From: CAVYXK01 sp963708245
GTDB taxonomy: Bacteria; Pseudomonadota; Alphaproteobacteria; Acetobacterales; Acetobacteraceae
Direction of reading: 5' to 3'
Assembly: GCA_963708245.1 (NCBI GenBank)
Contig: OY970201.1
Span: forward strand, 5,456,001-5,520,000
DNA: 64,000 bases
The translations under genes and the position numbers were made by a program. Shown here one piece after another: positions 12,076 through 20,806 of this stretch; within the stretch, counting starts at the first letter, position 1, and every line of letters begins with the position of its first letter. The notes beneath the pieces were generated by a model. The model made no database searches and was not told where the DNA came from. It saw only the letters and a program-made list of their open reading frames with translations.

Positions 12076-12861
12076 ATGGACATGCTGGCGGCTTTGCGTC
12101 TGCAGATCGAATGGGGCGCCGACGAGGCGTTGGAAGATGCGCCGTTTGACCATTTGCGCCGTGCCCCCTTGGCGGCGAAGCCCGGCCCGATAAGGCCCGC
12201 TTCGCCGGCTGGTGTCGCCGCGCCGGTACTGGCCACCGGCGCAGCGTCGGCCGAGCGCGCCCGAATGGCGGCCGAAGGCGTCGCGACGCTGGACGAGCTC
12301 CGCGCGGCGATCACCGGTTTCGACGGCTGTCGGCTACGCGATACCGCCACCCACACCGTCGTGCCCGAGGGCGACCCAGAAGGCGGCCTTTTGATCATCG
12401 GCGAGGCGCCGAACGCCGATGATGATCGGAACGGGCAGCCGTTTGCTGGGGCGGCCGGCGCGTATCTCGACAAAGTGCTGGCAAGCGTCGGTCTCGATCG
12501 GCACTCGGCCCTGCTTGCGCCCCTGCTTCCCTGGCGCCCGCCCGGCGATCGGCCACCCAGCCCGGTCGAGCTCGCAACCTGCCTGCCGTTCCTGATGCGG
12601 CTGATCGTACTGACTGGGCCGCGGCTTCTGTTGTTGTGCGGCCCCCTTGCGGCTCGTGCATTGCTCGGCACCGGCGGCTCCAAGCGGGTCCAGCGTGGCA
12701 AATTGGCCGAGCTGCACCTGCCTGGGCTTCTCCCCCCACCGCTCGTGCTGCCGACCCACAGCCCCGACCTGGTGCGTCGCGATCCGTCGCGACGCCGGGA
12801 AGCCTGGGTCGATCTCCGTACCCTGCGGCGCGCTCTTGACAGTCCGGTCACGGGAAAGTGA
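12076..12861 (+). CDS. Divergent family-4-like uracil-DNA glycosylase
   Basis: 261-codon member of the UDG superfamily. The ATG at 12076 was chosen because GAGGGCGGC precedes it and the start MDMLAALRLQIEWGADEAL matches alphaproteobacterial relatives. Seen: GCRLRDTATHTV, the first motif as GEAPNADDDRNGQPFAG (family: GEAPG..ED..G.PF.G), LLPWRPPGDR and PFLMRLIVL. Oddities: only one Cys where family-4 enzymes hold a four-Cys iron-sulphur cluster; LLAPLLPWRPP replaces the usual ITN-containing stretch; and the second catalytic motif is THSPDLV, not the usual HPAYLL form. It may be a cluster-free or catalytically altered relative. It is divergent from the etfD gene. Confidence 0.8.
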   Translation: MDMLAALRLQIEWGADEALEDAPFDHLRRAPLAAKPGPIRPASPAGVAAPVLATGAASAERARMAAEGVATLDELRAAITGFDGCRLRDTATHTVVPEGDPEGGLLIIGEAPNADDDRNGQPFAGAAGAYLDKVLASVGLDRHSALLAPLLPWRPPGDRPPSPVELATCLPFLMRLIVLTGPRLLLLCGPLAARALLGTGGSKRVQRGKLAELHLPGLLPPPLVLPTHSPDLVRRDPSRRREAWVDLRTLRRALDSPVTGK

Positions 12862-12972
12862 GCACAAAGCGACGCCTAAGTATCTGATTCGTGAGTCCGG
12901 CGTCTAAAAATCGGAGAACATTTCAGGTTGAGAGGTTGCTCGCGCCCGTATGCGGCGGTTAGGCCCGCCGCC

Positions 12973-14811
12973 ATGCAAGGGATCGGTCACAGGCTCTCCC
13001 GTCTTCCAGGTGCACGCGGCCTGGTCGCAGGGGCAGCACTGCTTGCAAGCGCAGCAGTATCTGCCGCACACGCGCAAGGCGGAGGCGGGGGTGACCAGAC
13101 AGCAATGGCCATTCCCCGCATCGAGGCTCCGGGCAAAACATCCGAGCTGGCGTTTCCGCAACCTCTGGCCCCGAGCGATGCCGCCCATATTCGCCGGATC
13201 TTCGCCGACCAGGCGCATGACCGGATCTCGGAAGACGAGCGAGAAACCGGCGAGCTCACCAGCGACTTGCTGACCGGAACGATCCTCGCCGACCGTTATC
13301 TCCGGCGGTTCCAACATGCCACGGCCGCCGAGCTGACCTCGTGGCTACGGCACTACGCCGATCACCCGGATGCGCCGGCGATTTACGCGTTGCTGACCCG
13401 CCGGTCGCCACCCCAGGCGAAACTGCTGCACTTCGCATCCGTAGCGTGCCTTGCTCCCGCGACCATGACGGCTCCTGCTCTGGACGAGCCCCCGGCCGCC
13501 GATCCGCCGATCTCCCGAAAGCCGATCCTCGAGCGCGAGATTGCCCTGCGCGTCCAGGGGGGCCGGTTCGCTACGGCGCTGCACCTGATCGGGCGCACGC
13601 GCGGCCTGTCGTCGTCGTACGGGGCGCTGCTACGCAGCGAAGTTGCACGCGGTCTGTTCGCAGCGAACCGGGACCAGGAGGCGCTGGACGTAGCATCCGG
13701 GGCATGGGACGGCGTGGAACACGCCGATCGGGTCAGCCAGGCGGCGTTCGTTGCGGGGCTTGCTGCTTGGCGGCTCGGCCGGGAGGGGAAGGCACGCGGC
13801 TTCTTCGAGGAAGCTGCTGACGCGCCGGTGAGCTCGGCCGACACGCGAGCGGCCGCTTCATACTGGGTAGCGCGCGCCGTCTTGCGTGCCGGGAATCCCC
13901 ACGGGGCGACCGAGTGGTTACAGCGCGCTGCTGTGGAGAAGCTAACCTTTTATGGGCTGATCGCTCGCCGAAGACTTGGCTGGAACGTTGGCTTGATCCC
14001 CACCCGGCGCACACTGGCCCAGGCCGATCTCGACGCATTGGCAGTCACCCCAGGCGGCCTTCGCGCGTTCGCCCTGCTGCAGGTGGGTCAGACCTCGCGC
14101 GCCGAACAGGAGTTTCGTTGCCTGTGGCCGAAGGTGAAGGACGACCCGGCGCTGCAGGATGCGCTGCAACTGGTCGCAGTGCGTGCCGGGCTGACCGACC
14201 TCGCGGCGCAGGTGACAGTGCTGATCGACGCCGTAGAAGGCATACCAACCGACGACCTGAGCGTTCCGCTGCCGAGCCTCCAGCCGGTGGGCGGGTTCCG
14301 CTTCGATCCGGCCCTGGTCTATGGCATGACGCGCGCTGAATCGAATTTCGACCCGAGTGCCGTGTCAGCGGCCGGTGCCCGCGGGTTGATGCAGATCATG
14401 CCGGTCACCGCACGAGCGGTTACCGGCGATCCGCGGCTCGCAGAAGCTCGACTGGGCGATCCCGGCTTCAACCTGGAGCTGGGCCAACGCGTCATGCTGT
14501 CGCTCGCCGGCGAAGACGAGATCGGCGGCAGCCTGATCTGCCTGCTTGCCAGCTACAACGCAGGGCTCGGCAGTTTTGCCAGTTGGGCAGGCGAGGTCCG
14601 CGCGCACGGTGACCCATTGCTGTTCGTTGAATCGATCCCCATCCGGGAAACGAGGAATTTCGTGCAGCGCGCGCTGACCTACACCTGGATCTACGCGGCC
14701 CGGCTCGGCCTTCCGGCGCCGAGCCTGGATGCGCTCGCGGCCGGGGAGTTTCCCTACTTCACCTCGGCTACGGGCGGCGGCACACTCGCACACCATGCAA
14801 GCATGCATTGA
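12973..14811 (+). CDS. slt: Soluble-type lytic murein transglycosylase
   Basis: Periplasmic peptidoglycan lyase, 612 residues from the ATG at 12973. This start gives a clean signal peptide (RGLVAGAALLASAAVSAAHAQ); an upstream ATG at 12928 would put 15 extra residues before it. The N-terminal two thirds are an alpha-helical superhelix. The GH23 catalytic domain is near residue 455: RAESNFDPSAVSAAGARGLM with the catalytic Glu in the first block, MQIMPVTA, and later LASYNAGLGSF and PIRETRNFVQRAL. It releases anhydromuropeptides, the substrate class for the AmpG-like permease 1 kb downstream on the opposite strand. Confidence 0.93.
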   Translation: MQGIGHRLSRLPGARGLVAGAALLASAAVSAAHAQGGGGGDQTAMAIPRIEAPGKTSELAFPQPLAPSDAAHIRRIFADQAHDRISEDERETGELTSDLLTGTILADRYLRRFQHATAAELTSWLRHYADHPDAPAIYALLTRRSPPQAKLLHFASVACLAPATMTAPALDEPPAADPPISRKPILEREIALRVQGGRFATALHLIGRTRGLSSSYGALLRSEVARGLFAANRDQEALDVASGAWDGVEHADRVSQAAFVAGLAAWRLGREGKARGFFEEAADAPVSSADTRAAASYWVARAVLRAGNPHGATEWLQRAAVEKLTFYGLIARRRLGWNVGLIPTRRTLAQADLDALAVTPGGLRAFALLQVGQTSRAEQEFRCLWPKVKDDPALQDALQLVAVRAGLTDLAAQVTVLIDAVEGIPTDDLSVPLPSLQPVGGFRFDPALVYGMTRAESNFDPSAVSAAGARGLMQIMPVTARAVTGDPRLAEARLGDPGFNLELGQRVMLSLAGEDEIGGSLICLLASYNAGLGSFASWAGEVRAHGDPLLFVESIPIRETRNFVQRALTYTWIYAARLGLPAPSLDALAAGEFPYFTSATGGGTLAHHASMH

Positions 14812-14833
14812 CAGCATCAACGGAGGCACCGGC

Positions 14834-15382
14834 ATGGCAAAGATCGACGAGAGTCGGCCGTTCATCCAGGTCAACATCGCGGTGCTGACGGTCTCCGACA
14901 CCCGCAACGCGACGAACGACACATCTGGCGACGCGCTGGTCGAGCGGATCGGGAAGGCCGGGCATCGTCTGGCAGCGCGGGCGATCGAGCGCGACGACGC
15001 GGCAGCGATCGAGCGGCGGCTGCGCGACTGGATCGCGGATCCCGAGATCGACGTGGTCATCACCACCGGCGGCACCGGCATCACTGGCCGGGACGTGACG
15101 CCGGAGGCGTTCGAGCGGGTGATGGAGAAGCGGATCGAGGGCTTCGGCGAGCTGTTCCGTATGCTCAGCTATCAGAAGATCGGCACCTCGACTATGCAGT
15201 CACGCGCGATCGGCGGGGTGGCCGGTGGGACGTACCTGTTCGCCCTGCCGGGTAGCACCGGGGCGGTGAAGGATGGGTGGGACGACATCCTGCTGTTCCA
15301 GCTCGACAACCGGCAACGACCCTGCAACCTGGTGGAGCTAATGCCGCGGCTGCAGGAACATCTGAAACCAGCAGCCGCATAG
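14834..15382 (+). CDS. moaB: Molybdenum cofactor biosynthesis protein B
   Basis: 182 residues. GGAGG at 14822-14826 fixes the ATG. The MoaB/MogA fold is shown by NIAVLTVSDTRNATNDTSGD, the molybdopterin-binding TTGGTGITGRDVTPEAF, EGFGELFRMLSYQKIG and YLFALPGSTGAVKDGWD. In this family the protein adenylylates molybdopterin or serves as an accessory factor in Moco synthesis. It starts 22 bp after the slt stop on the same strand. It fits a genome that carries three molybdenum hydroxylases in this window alone. Confidence 0.95.
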   Translation: MAKIDESRPFIQVNIAVLTVSDTRNATNDTSGDALVERIGKAGHRLAARAIERDDAAAIERRLRDWIADPEIDVVITTGGTGITGRDVTPEAFERVMEKRIEGFGELFRMLSYQKIGTSTMQSRAIGGVAGGTYLFALPGSTGAVKDGWDDILLFQLDNRQRPCNLVELMPRLQEHLKPAAA

Positions 15383-15628
15383 CCAGCCAGCGCTGGCGGA
15401 ACACGCTCCGTCCTGCACCGCACGGCGCGGAAGCGATCGCCCGCAGCGACCGGTTCTCCGCAAGTTGCCGCGAAGAGGAAAGTCCTGGCGGATTGAGAAA
15501 TCGGCAAGTGGCCCCAGCATAAGACTGCCTCATGCAACACCGATCTCGTACTGGCCGGTGAGGGGGCATATGCGGTGCCCATCCAAATTCCTGCGCGACG
15601 TCAGTTTCGGGGCCGCAGCATTGCTGTC
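15383..15628. other. Gap after moaB, nothing recognised
   Basis: No open frame with coding character and no clear terminator was seen. The stretch leads directly into the fragments of a chemotaxis receptor. Confidence 0.5.
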
Positions 15629-15783
15629 GTCACCAGCAATATCGATGGTGTCCAAGAGGCACCGATGGGGCGGCTGCACAGGTCAGGTCCTGGTATCGGC
15701 TGCCAAGCTGTCGCGGCAAGCCTCGGAGCTCTCGGCCAGCGTCAATGATTTCGTTCGGGCGCTGAGGCTGTCTGAACGTCTGA
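15629..15783 (+). pseudogene. C-terminal scrap of a methyl-accepting chemotaxis protein
   Basis: Three reading frames in succession spell the end of an MCP signalling domain: VTSNIDGVQEA, then DGAAAQV, then QVLVSAAKLSRQASELSASV followed by NDFVRALR. MCP tails typically read ..V..NI.GV..AA...G.AA..VL.AA.ELS.QAE.L...V..FL..+R, which this matches closely once two frameshifts are allowed. The remainder of the receptor, including the hairpin tip, is absent. It is a leftover of a lost gene between moaB and the AmpG-like permease. Confidence 0.6.
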
Positions 15784-15882
15784 AGCGGAATAATAAAAAT
15801 CAAAAATCATCCTGCGTGCGACGCCGGGCGGCTCGCCTACGGCACCGCCCCCCTCTCCACCGCATCGCAAACGCGAGTCCAG

Positions 15883-17163
15883 TCAGGCCACCGCCCTACC
15901 CTCCGCCGGCGGGTAACGCCGTAACAGTCGTAACATCAGTAGCATGGCCGGCAGCGCGGCGAACATCGTAATTCCATAGAACAGCGTCCACCCAGTGGCC
16001 TGGGCAAGGAATCCCGAAAGCCCACCCACCGTGCGCAGCCCGATCGCCGCGAGCGAGGACAGCAGCGCGTATTGCGTCGCGGTAAACGACGGTGAACACA
16101 GGCCCGATAAATATGTGATGAAAGCCGCGTCGGCCATTCCCTCGGCAAACGCCTCGGTGACCACCGTGGCGAATAGCACGTGACGCGCGCCAGCCGAGGT
16201 TGCCAGCAGCAGATACATCGCCATCGCCGCGGTCTGCACCCAGCCGGTGCAGAGCAGGGCACGCCCGACGCCAAGGCGCCCCACCAGCCACCCACCAATC
16301 GCGGTACCGGCGAAGGTGGCGGCGAGCGAGAAAGGGCCGTTGGCGACGGCGATGCTGGCCCGGTCGAAGCCGAGCGAGGTGTAGAATGGCGCTGTCATCA
16401 CGCCGGCCATCGCCTCACCCAGCTTGAACAGCGCCACGAACGCCAGGATGGTGAGGGCGCCAGGGCGCGACAACATCTCGCGCAACGGCTCGACCACTGC
16501 TGTGGCCAGGCGCGCGACAAACGTTGTGGTAGCGCGCCTTATTGTGGTGAGCGGTTCGGGCGCGAGCAGCGTAACGAGCGGGCTGAGCGCCAGCAAGGCG
16601 GCAACGCCCAGCAACGCACCATGCCAGCCGAGACTGTCGGCGGCCTTGATCGCGCCGGCGCCGGAGACGAGCAACGCGATTCGATAGCCCCAGACATAGG
16701 CCGCCATGGCCGCACCCTGCCGGCGTGGCGAAAAGCTTTCGATGCGCCAGGCATCGATGACGATGTCCTGGCTGGCGGAGAGGAACGCAACCAGGGCAGC
16801 GGCCGAAACCGCAGCGAGAGGTGCCCGTGTCGGATCGGAAATCGCCAGCATCGCCGCCGCCGCAGCGAGCAGCGGCTGGATCGCTGCCAGCCAGCCGCGA
16901 CGGCGGCCAAGCCGGCGCAGCAACCCGGGCGGGCGAACCTGGTCGAGTAGCGGCGCCCAGAGGAATTTCAGCGAATAGGCGAGCCCGACATTGGCAGTCA
17001 GGCCGATCAGGGCGAGCGACACGCCGCCTTCCGACAGCCAGAGGCGGAAGGTAAAGCCGGAGAGCGGCAACGGAAGGCCGGAGAAGAACCCGTAGGCCGC
17101 CATCAGCCAGAGCCGGCGATCTGACAATAGGCCGGGTTCGTTGCGGGACACGGTCAGGAGCAT
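15883..17163 (-). CDS. AmpG-like MFS permease (probable muropeptide uptake)
   Basis: 426-residue inner-membrane carrier with about 12 hydrophobic helices. The start at 17163 follows AGGA; a longer form from 17253 adds hydrophilic text. AmpG-family marks: LMAAYGFFSGLPLPLSGFTF at the start, the cytoplasmic LWAPLLDQVRPP loop, and SQDIVIDAWRIE, close to the SQDIVIDAYR signature. AmpG imports GlcNAc-anhydroMurNAc peptides made by lytic transglycosylases for recycling. An slt gene lies about 1.1 kb away. Substrate is inferred from the family only. Confidence 0.85.
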   Translation of the reverse strand: MLLTVSRNEPGLLSDRRLWLMAAYGFFSGLPLPLSGFTFRLWLSEGGVSLALIGLTANVGLAYSLKFLWAPLLDQVRPPGLLRRLGRRRGWLAAIQPLLAAAAAMLAISDPTRAPLAAVSAAALVAFLSASQDIVIDAWRIESFSPRRQGAAMAAYVWGYRIALLVSGAGAIKAADSLGWHGALLGVAALLALSPLVTLLAPEPLTTIRRATTTFVARLATAVVEPLREMLSRPGALTILAFVALFKLGEAMAGVMTAPFYTSLGFDRASIAVANGPFSLAATFAGTAIGGWLVGRLGVGRALLCTGWVQTAAMAMYLLLATSAGARHVLFATVVTEAFAEGMADAAFITYLSGLCSPSFTATQYALLSSLAAIGLRTVGGLSGFLAQATGWTLFYGITMFAALPAMLLMLRLLRRYPPAEGRAVA

Positions 17164-17229
17164 CGGAGCTTCCTGCGTGGAGCGCCCTGATTCTTCAAGC
17201 CGGGCTCTGTACTGCGCGCCGTCCGGGCG

Positions 17230-17460
17230 TTGTGCCCCAACCGCATCAGGCATGATCTACGCGAGATGATCCCCGCCGCGTTGGATGCCGCCGGCGGTCA
17301 GAACTGCTTGGTGCAACAGGCCGAATCGATCCCAACGTCTTCTGCACGTTGCTCGGCAAAGTGCTGCCATGCCATTTGGGGACCCACGGCGGATGGGCTG
17401 TCCGCCATGTGTCACGGTTCCCTGCGGCCTCGTGGGCAGCTATGCCGCCCGCCCTTTCAT
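17230..17460 (+). pseudogene. Remnant of a small phage-type protein
   Basis: Frame one gives LREMIPAALDAAGGQNCLVQ followed by QAESI. One frame over it continues DPNVFCTLLGKVLPCHLGTH. Together these resemble small proteins encoded beside terminase genes in alphaproteobacterial prophages (pattern LREMIL.ALD.AGG..YL..QA..NP..F..LLGKVLP). I recognise this from memory of the pattern, so the family name is tentative. One frameshift at about 17330 and no proper end show that it is dead. Confidence 0.45.
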
Positions 17461-17683
17461 CTGTTCTATGCTCCGATGCCTGAATGGGCGCGAACGGCCC
17501 CCCGCGCCGATCGGTCGGCGCCCCGTTGCGGCTGTTCCATCGCGCCCCGCCGGCCCGCGCGCTGTGACACTACAGTTCATCCCGTCGCCCGGTGCGCTTG
17601 GGCGGGGCGCCCTCGACAGGCGACGGGACGCGCGCCTGTCGAACCCGGTCCTACCCCTCGCCTTTGTTTCCCCCAAGGAAAAA
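17461..17683. other. Gap, nothing recognised
   Basis: Arginine/proline-rich translations in several frames, as expected from high-GC non-coding sequence. No motif, repeat or promoter stood out. Confidence 0.4.
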
Positions 17684-17992
17684 TCAGCGGCCATCCGGAC
17701 GCGGTAAGTCTTGATCTGTCTCATTTGCATGCTTCGCTACCGTGGCTGCCAACTCGTCAAATGCCCGCCGAAGTTCTGCGTCGCGCTCATCCGATTTACG
17801 TTTGCTGATACTCTCTGCATCGAAGGCATCGACGAGATAAAATAAGCAAAGATTGATCTCCTTCAACTGCTCAAGGCAGACAAGCAATTCGTTCGTGCGT
17901 TTCAGACGGATGCAGAGGTCGTAGAGCCGAGCCTCCGAAAAAATCACGGCGCCCCAGAGAACAGAAAAACCGATTGCGGCAATGGCTGCCAC
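17684..17992 (-). CDS. Small membrane-anchored hypothetical protein
   Basis: 102 residues from an ATG at 17992. The first 18 residues (MAAIAAIGFSVLWGAVIF) form one hydrophobic helix. The rest is charged and helical, with a likely coiled coil (RLYDLCIRLKRTNELLVCLE and further Leu/Glu/Lys-rich text) and an acidic tail. Base composition is more AT-rich than the neighbours, and codon use (aaa, aat, gat) differs, which points to transferred DNA. No family recognised. It is alone between phage and mobile scraps. Confidence 0.5.
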   Translation of the reverse strand: MAAIAAIGFSVLWGAVIFSEARLYDLCIRLKRTNELLVCLEQLKEINLCLFYLVDAFDAESISKRKSDERDAELRRAFDELAATVAKHANETDQDLPRPDGR

Positions 17993-18294
17993 GTCATGAG
18001 TGAAGAAGCGCTATCGCCGGGACAACGCTTACAATAACTGCTCCCTTATTCTTATAGAGCCTTAGCTATAGTAACTTCGTCTTCGGGCATTGTCTTTGGA
18101 GATACGGATAGAAGGTCATCGGATGTCATGCCTTGTCGCCTCTCAAATTCCTAAACGTTGCGTCGCGTGTCTCTCCCCCTGCAAGCAAGCGTGCCCGAAT
18201 GTTCCATGGCCGGGCGGTGGTAGCAACGAACTCCGATGCTCGAGCCGTTCGGGTCGATCAGGTGCCGGATACCGCCGCAAGGCGGCTTTCGTCG
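17993..18294. other. Gap, nothing recognised
   Basis: About 300 bp, partly AT-rich near 18040-18110. Possible promoter-like hexamers exist but none is convincing. Confidence 0.4.
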
Positions 18295-18723
18295 TTACCA
18301 CAGACCCGCCCGCTTCAGATACCACCATTCGCCCCCCTCCTGTTTCGCGCCACCACAAGGCCGTAGAGCCAGCGGGGCTGGCATTGTATGAACGTCGTCC
18401 AACAGGACGATATGATCAGCCTCTAATCCGCTTCCCGCTGGAACATAGAACAAGTTGGTGACGTGCTGCTTTCTGATGGCTTCCAGTTTGTCGCCAATGC
18501 TCTGTTGGGAGACCCGTACGCTCGCTAGTAGCTCCTGATATGCCGATAAAGCAAGGTCCGCCAACACGATCACCGGCTGATCATGCTGATCATATGCAGG
18601 CTGGACGAGATTTCTTCCCTCTGACCTCGAATGCCTGTTGCCCTCGTCTTCTTCTTTCTTCCTCCCTGTACAAGAAGAAAAAGAAGAAGAGATTGGCGAG
18701 ATTGGCCCCTGTCGCATGGTCAT
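18295..18723 (-). CDS. Orphan hypothetical protein, possibly truncated
   Basis: 142 codons on the minus strand. The part from about residue 38 reads as a real protein (LVQPAYDQHDQPVIVLADLA, SVRVSQQSIGDKLEAIRKQH, VTNLFYVPAGSGLEADHIVL, LDDVHTMPAPL). The first 35 codons are Ser/Lys/Glu-rich, contain a purine-rich stretch and may not be translated. The last 20 residues (RPCGGAKQEGGEWWYLKRAG) lose coding character, so the natural C-terminus may be missing. I do not recognise a family. Its setting among remnants suggests an accessory gene. Confidence 0.4.
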   Translation of the reverse strand: MTMRQGPISPISSSFSSCTGRKKEEDEGNRHSRSEGRNLVQPAYDQHDQPVIVLADLALSAYQELLASVRVSQQSIGDKLEAIRKQHVTNLFYVPAGSGLEADHIVLLDDVHTMPAPLALRPCGGAKQEGGEWWYLKRAGLW

Positions 18724-19110
18724 GAAGAGGGGCAGCTCCCTTGAGAAGGCCCACGGAACCCAGAGTGGTGATTGAGTGGAATTATCGTCGTGATTACCGG
18801 GTTCATATGATCAGACACGGCGCTTACCCTACCACCAAATTACCTGAACAGCCGCGACAAGTCTGGACAGCGAGGATCGCAGCGGTCGTACCAGCTCGTG
18901 CTGCCACGCTTCGGACAGTTCCGCGGACAAGGCGGAGCAACTCGCCCACCGTCATGCCAGCGCCATGGCCCTCGGCTTGCGCCTGATCCGGCGCGGCTGC
19001 TTGGCGATACAGACGCGTAATGCGCGCGCCTGCAAGGCATCCGGTCTTCCGCATAGAAGCCACCCACTCCAACCTCGGGCGCGCGGGACTCCACCCAGCG
19101 CGCGCCCGCC
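18724..19110. other. Gap, nothing recognised
   Basis: Several overlapping frames are open by GC bias, but none shows a motif, signal or ribosome-binding site. It lies downstream of the small gene that IS3 copy A has split. Confidence 0.4.
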
Positions 19111-19563
19111 TTACTCTTGCCGTAAGCCGCGCCGCGCTCGTCCTCGGTCGGCGGCGGAGCAGCGGAGGGTGACTCGAACAACGGCGTCGGGCTGCACTTG
19201 AAGCGTGACGATCGAGTTCGACCGTTGCACACCAGGGCCGTTGCTCTTACCCTGAATTTGGAACTGCGTCACGCCGGGCGGAACCCTGTATTCTGCGGTG
19301 GTCCCGGTTGTTTGGACAGGTCCCGGGAAGAATAAGCTAAGGCTGGTTGCCGGTTGAAGGTTACACCTTTCCCGGAATCAAATTCAATCCTTGCTGTTGT
19401 TGGTGCGCTGTAGAGCTTATGGACAGCCGCCGACCTGTGGGCAAGGTGGGGGAAACGCAGAGCGTTTTCCCCGGCTTGTCCATGGGGGACCGCGCTCGCG
19501 CGGTCAGGCGGGCATCGGCGCAGCCGACTGTCCACAAATCCACAGCGTCGATGTGCCATCGCG

Positions 19564-20397
19564 TTATGCCGCCTCCGCCACAGCCGGCCCGGCGTTGCCG
19601 AAATAGGCCTCGTCCGGTGTTTGCCATCCAAGCGCCTGGTGCGGGCGTCGCCGGTTGTACCAGTCGAAGAATTCAGCAAAGCTGCGCCTTTGCTCAAGCC
19701 CGTTGGCCGCCGGGCGCAGGTAGACCCATTCGTACTTCACCGTCCACCACAGGCGCTCGACAAAGATATTGTCATGGCAGCGCCCGCGCCCATCCATGCT
19801 GATCTCGATCCCATGATCCAACAGCACCCGCGTGAACGTGTCGCTCGTAAACTGTGAGCCCTGGTCCGTGTTAAAAATTCCGGGCTTGCCGTACCGGACA
19901 AGAGCTTCATTGAGTGCGTCGACGCAGAACCCGGTCGTCAGGGTGTTCGACAACCGCCAGGACAGAACCCGCCGCGTCGCCCAATCGATGATCGCAACAA
20001 GATACAGAAATCCCCGGCGCATCGGGATGTACGTGATGTCGCTCGCCCACACCTGGTTCGGCTGGTCGATCGTTTTGTCGCGCAGCAGATACGGATAGAT
20101 TTTATGCTCAGGGTGCGGCTTGCTGGTGTCCCGCTTCGGCCTGATCGCGCACAGCCCCAGCTTGCGCATCAGCCGTCGGACGCGCCGACGCCCCACCGAA
20201 ATCCCCTCGCGCGACAGCGCCACTTGCAGCCGCCGGCTGCCATACACTGGATGTTCCGTGAAAATCCGGTCGAGCCGGTTCAGCAGACCGAGTTCCGGCG
20301 CAGAGATCGGCCGAGGCTGGTAATAGAAGCTGCTGCGCGCGATCCCGAGCAGCGTGCATTGCCGGCCTACGGACAGCCCCGCCTCCGGCGCGATCAT
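19564..20397 (-). CDS. IS3-family transposase OrfB (integrase core), copy A
   Basis: 277 residues. The DDE catalytic triad is visible: Asp in VWASDITYIPMRRGFLYLV, Asp in FNTDQGSQFTS, and Glu in FVERLWWTVKYEWVYL. The N-terminal part has the HTH_21-like block GSRRLQVALSREGISVGRRR. Its ATG overlaps the orfA stop as ATGA. In IS3 elements OrfAB is usually made by -1 frameshifting; no strong slippery run is seen before the overlap, so translational coupling is as likely. Confidence 0.95.
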   Translation of the reverse strand: MIAPEAGLSVGRQCTLLGIARSSFYYQPRPISAPELGLLNRLDRIFTEHPVYGSRRLQVALSREGISVGRRRVRRLMRKLGLCAIRPKRDTSKPHPEHKIYPYLLRDKTIDQPNQVWASDITYIPMRRGFLYLVAIIDWATRRVLSWRLSNTLTTGFCVDALNEALVRYGKPGIFNTDQGSQFTSDTFTRVLLDHGIEISMDGRGRCHDNIFVERLWWTVKYEWVYLRPAANGLEQRRSFAEFFDWYNRRRPHQALGWQTPDEAYFGNAGPAVAEAA

Positions 20398-20696
20398 CGC
20401 CCGCCTCTCAGCAGTCGGGAGATGGCGGGCTGCCCGGCAAGAAAATCGCGTTCGACCTGCAACTGACCGATCTTGCGGTGCAGATCGTCGATCACTTTCT
20501 GTGTGTCCTCGGCTCCCGCCGCCTTGTGGCCACGCGCAAACAGCTCACTCGCACGCTTCATCAGCTCCTGCTTCCAGGTGCTGATCATTGTCGGATGGAC
20601 ACCGAATTCCGACGACAGCTCCGCCAGGGTCTTCTCCCCCGACAGCGCCGCCATCGCCACGCGCGCCTTGAAGTCCGCGCTGTGCTGCTTCCTCAT
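20394..20696 (-). CDS. IS3-family OrfA (helix-turn-helix), copy A
   Basis: 100 residues from ATG at 20696. The DNA-binding HTH reads ADFKARVAMAALSGEKTLAE and LSSEFGVHPTMISTWKQEL, followed by a leucine-rich helix (VIDDLHRKIGQLQVERDFL) that would pair with OrfB. It binds the IS ends. A GTG three codons upstream is an alternative start. Confidence 0.92.
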   Translation of the reverse strand: MRKQHSADFKARVAMAALSGEKTLAELSSEFGVHPTMISTWKQELMKRASELFARGHKAAGAEDTQKVIDDLHRKIGQLQVERDFLAGQPAISRLLRGGR

Positions 20697-20806
20697 TACA
20701 CCCACGTCTCGCCTCTTATGGAACCGGTCAGCCCTAAGCTTATCCCGCTGTCCAGAAAACCGGAGCCGCCGCATTCCTCGACGATGTTGCAGGACAGATC
20801 GGTCAT

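Larger units (their letters stand above)
19294..20773 (-). mobile_element. IS3-family insertion sequence, copy A (1480 bp)
   Basis: The ends were set from the boundary of identity with copy B and from imperfect terminal inverted repeats of about 26 bp: TGCGGTGGTCCCGGTTGTTT at 19294 and, from the other end, TGCGGCGGCTCCGGTTTTCT. The flanks carry a direct repeat TTC (19291-19293 and 20774-20776), the 3-bp duplication expected for this family. orfA and orfB overlap by 4 bp. Sequence compared over ends and coding parts is identical to copy B, and the two lie in opposite orientation 5.8 kb apart. Confidence 0.93.
19111..20806 (-). pseudogene. Small gene split by IS3 copy A
   Basis: On the minus strand GGAGG is followed 10 bp later by an ATG (20806-20804) and 11 codons (MTDLSCNIVEE) that run into the IS end at 20774. 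After the element, from 19290, the frame resumes as YRVPPGVTQFQIQGK and continues through NSIVTLQVQPDAVVRVTL to a TAA at 19113-19111. Removing the IS and one copy of the 3-bp target duplication gives an open frame of 70 residues. No family recognised. The C-terminal part after VRVTL turns arginine-rich and may itself be out of frame. A GC-rich palindrome (20839-20854) lies in the probable leader. Confidence 0.5.

Noticed and set aside
12861..12930. Hairpin GACGCC...GGCGTC after the UDG gene as terminator
   Set aside because: The loop is over 20 nt and the T tract is interrupted by A, so the support is too weak.
15465..15971. 168-codon plus-strand frame after moaB
   Set aside because: Only its middle part is protein-like (the MCP tail), and relatives require two frame changes. 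The ends are arginine-rich noise.
17440..17730. 96-codon minus-strand frame
   Set aside because: Arg/Gly/Pro-rich, overlaps phage scrap and the hypothetical 17684-17992 gene, with no start signal.
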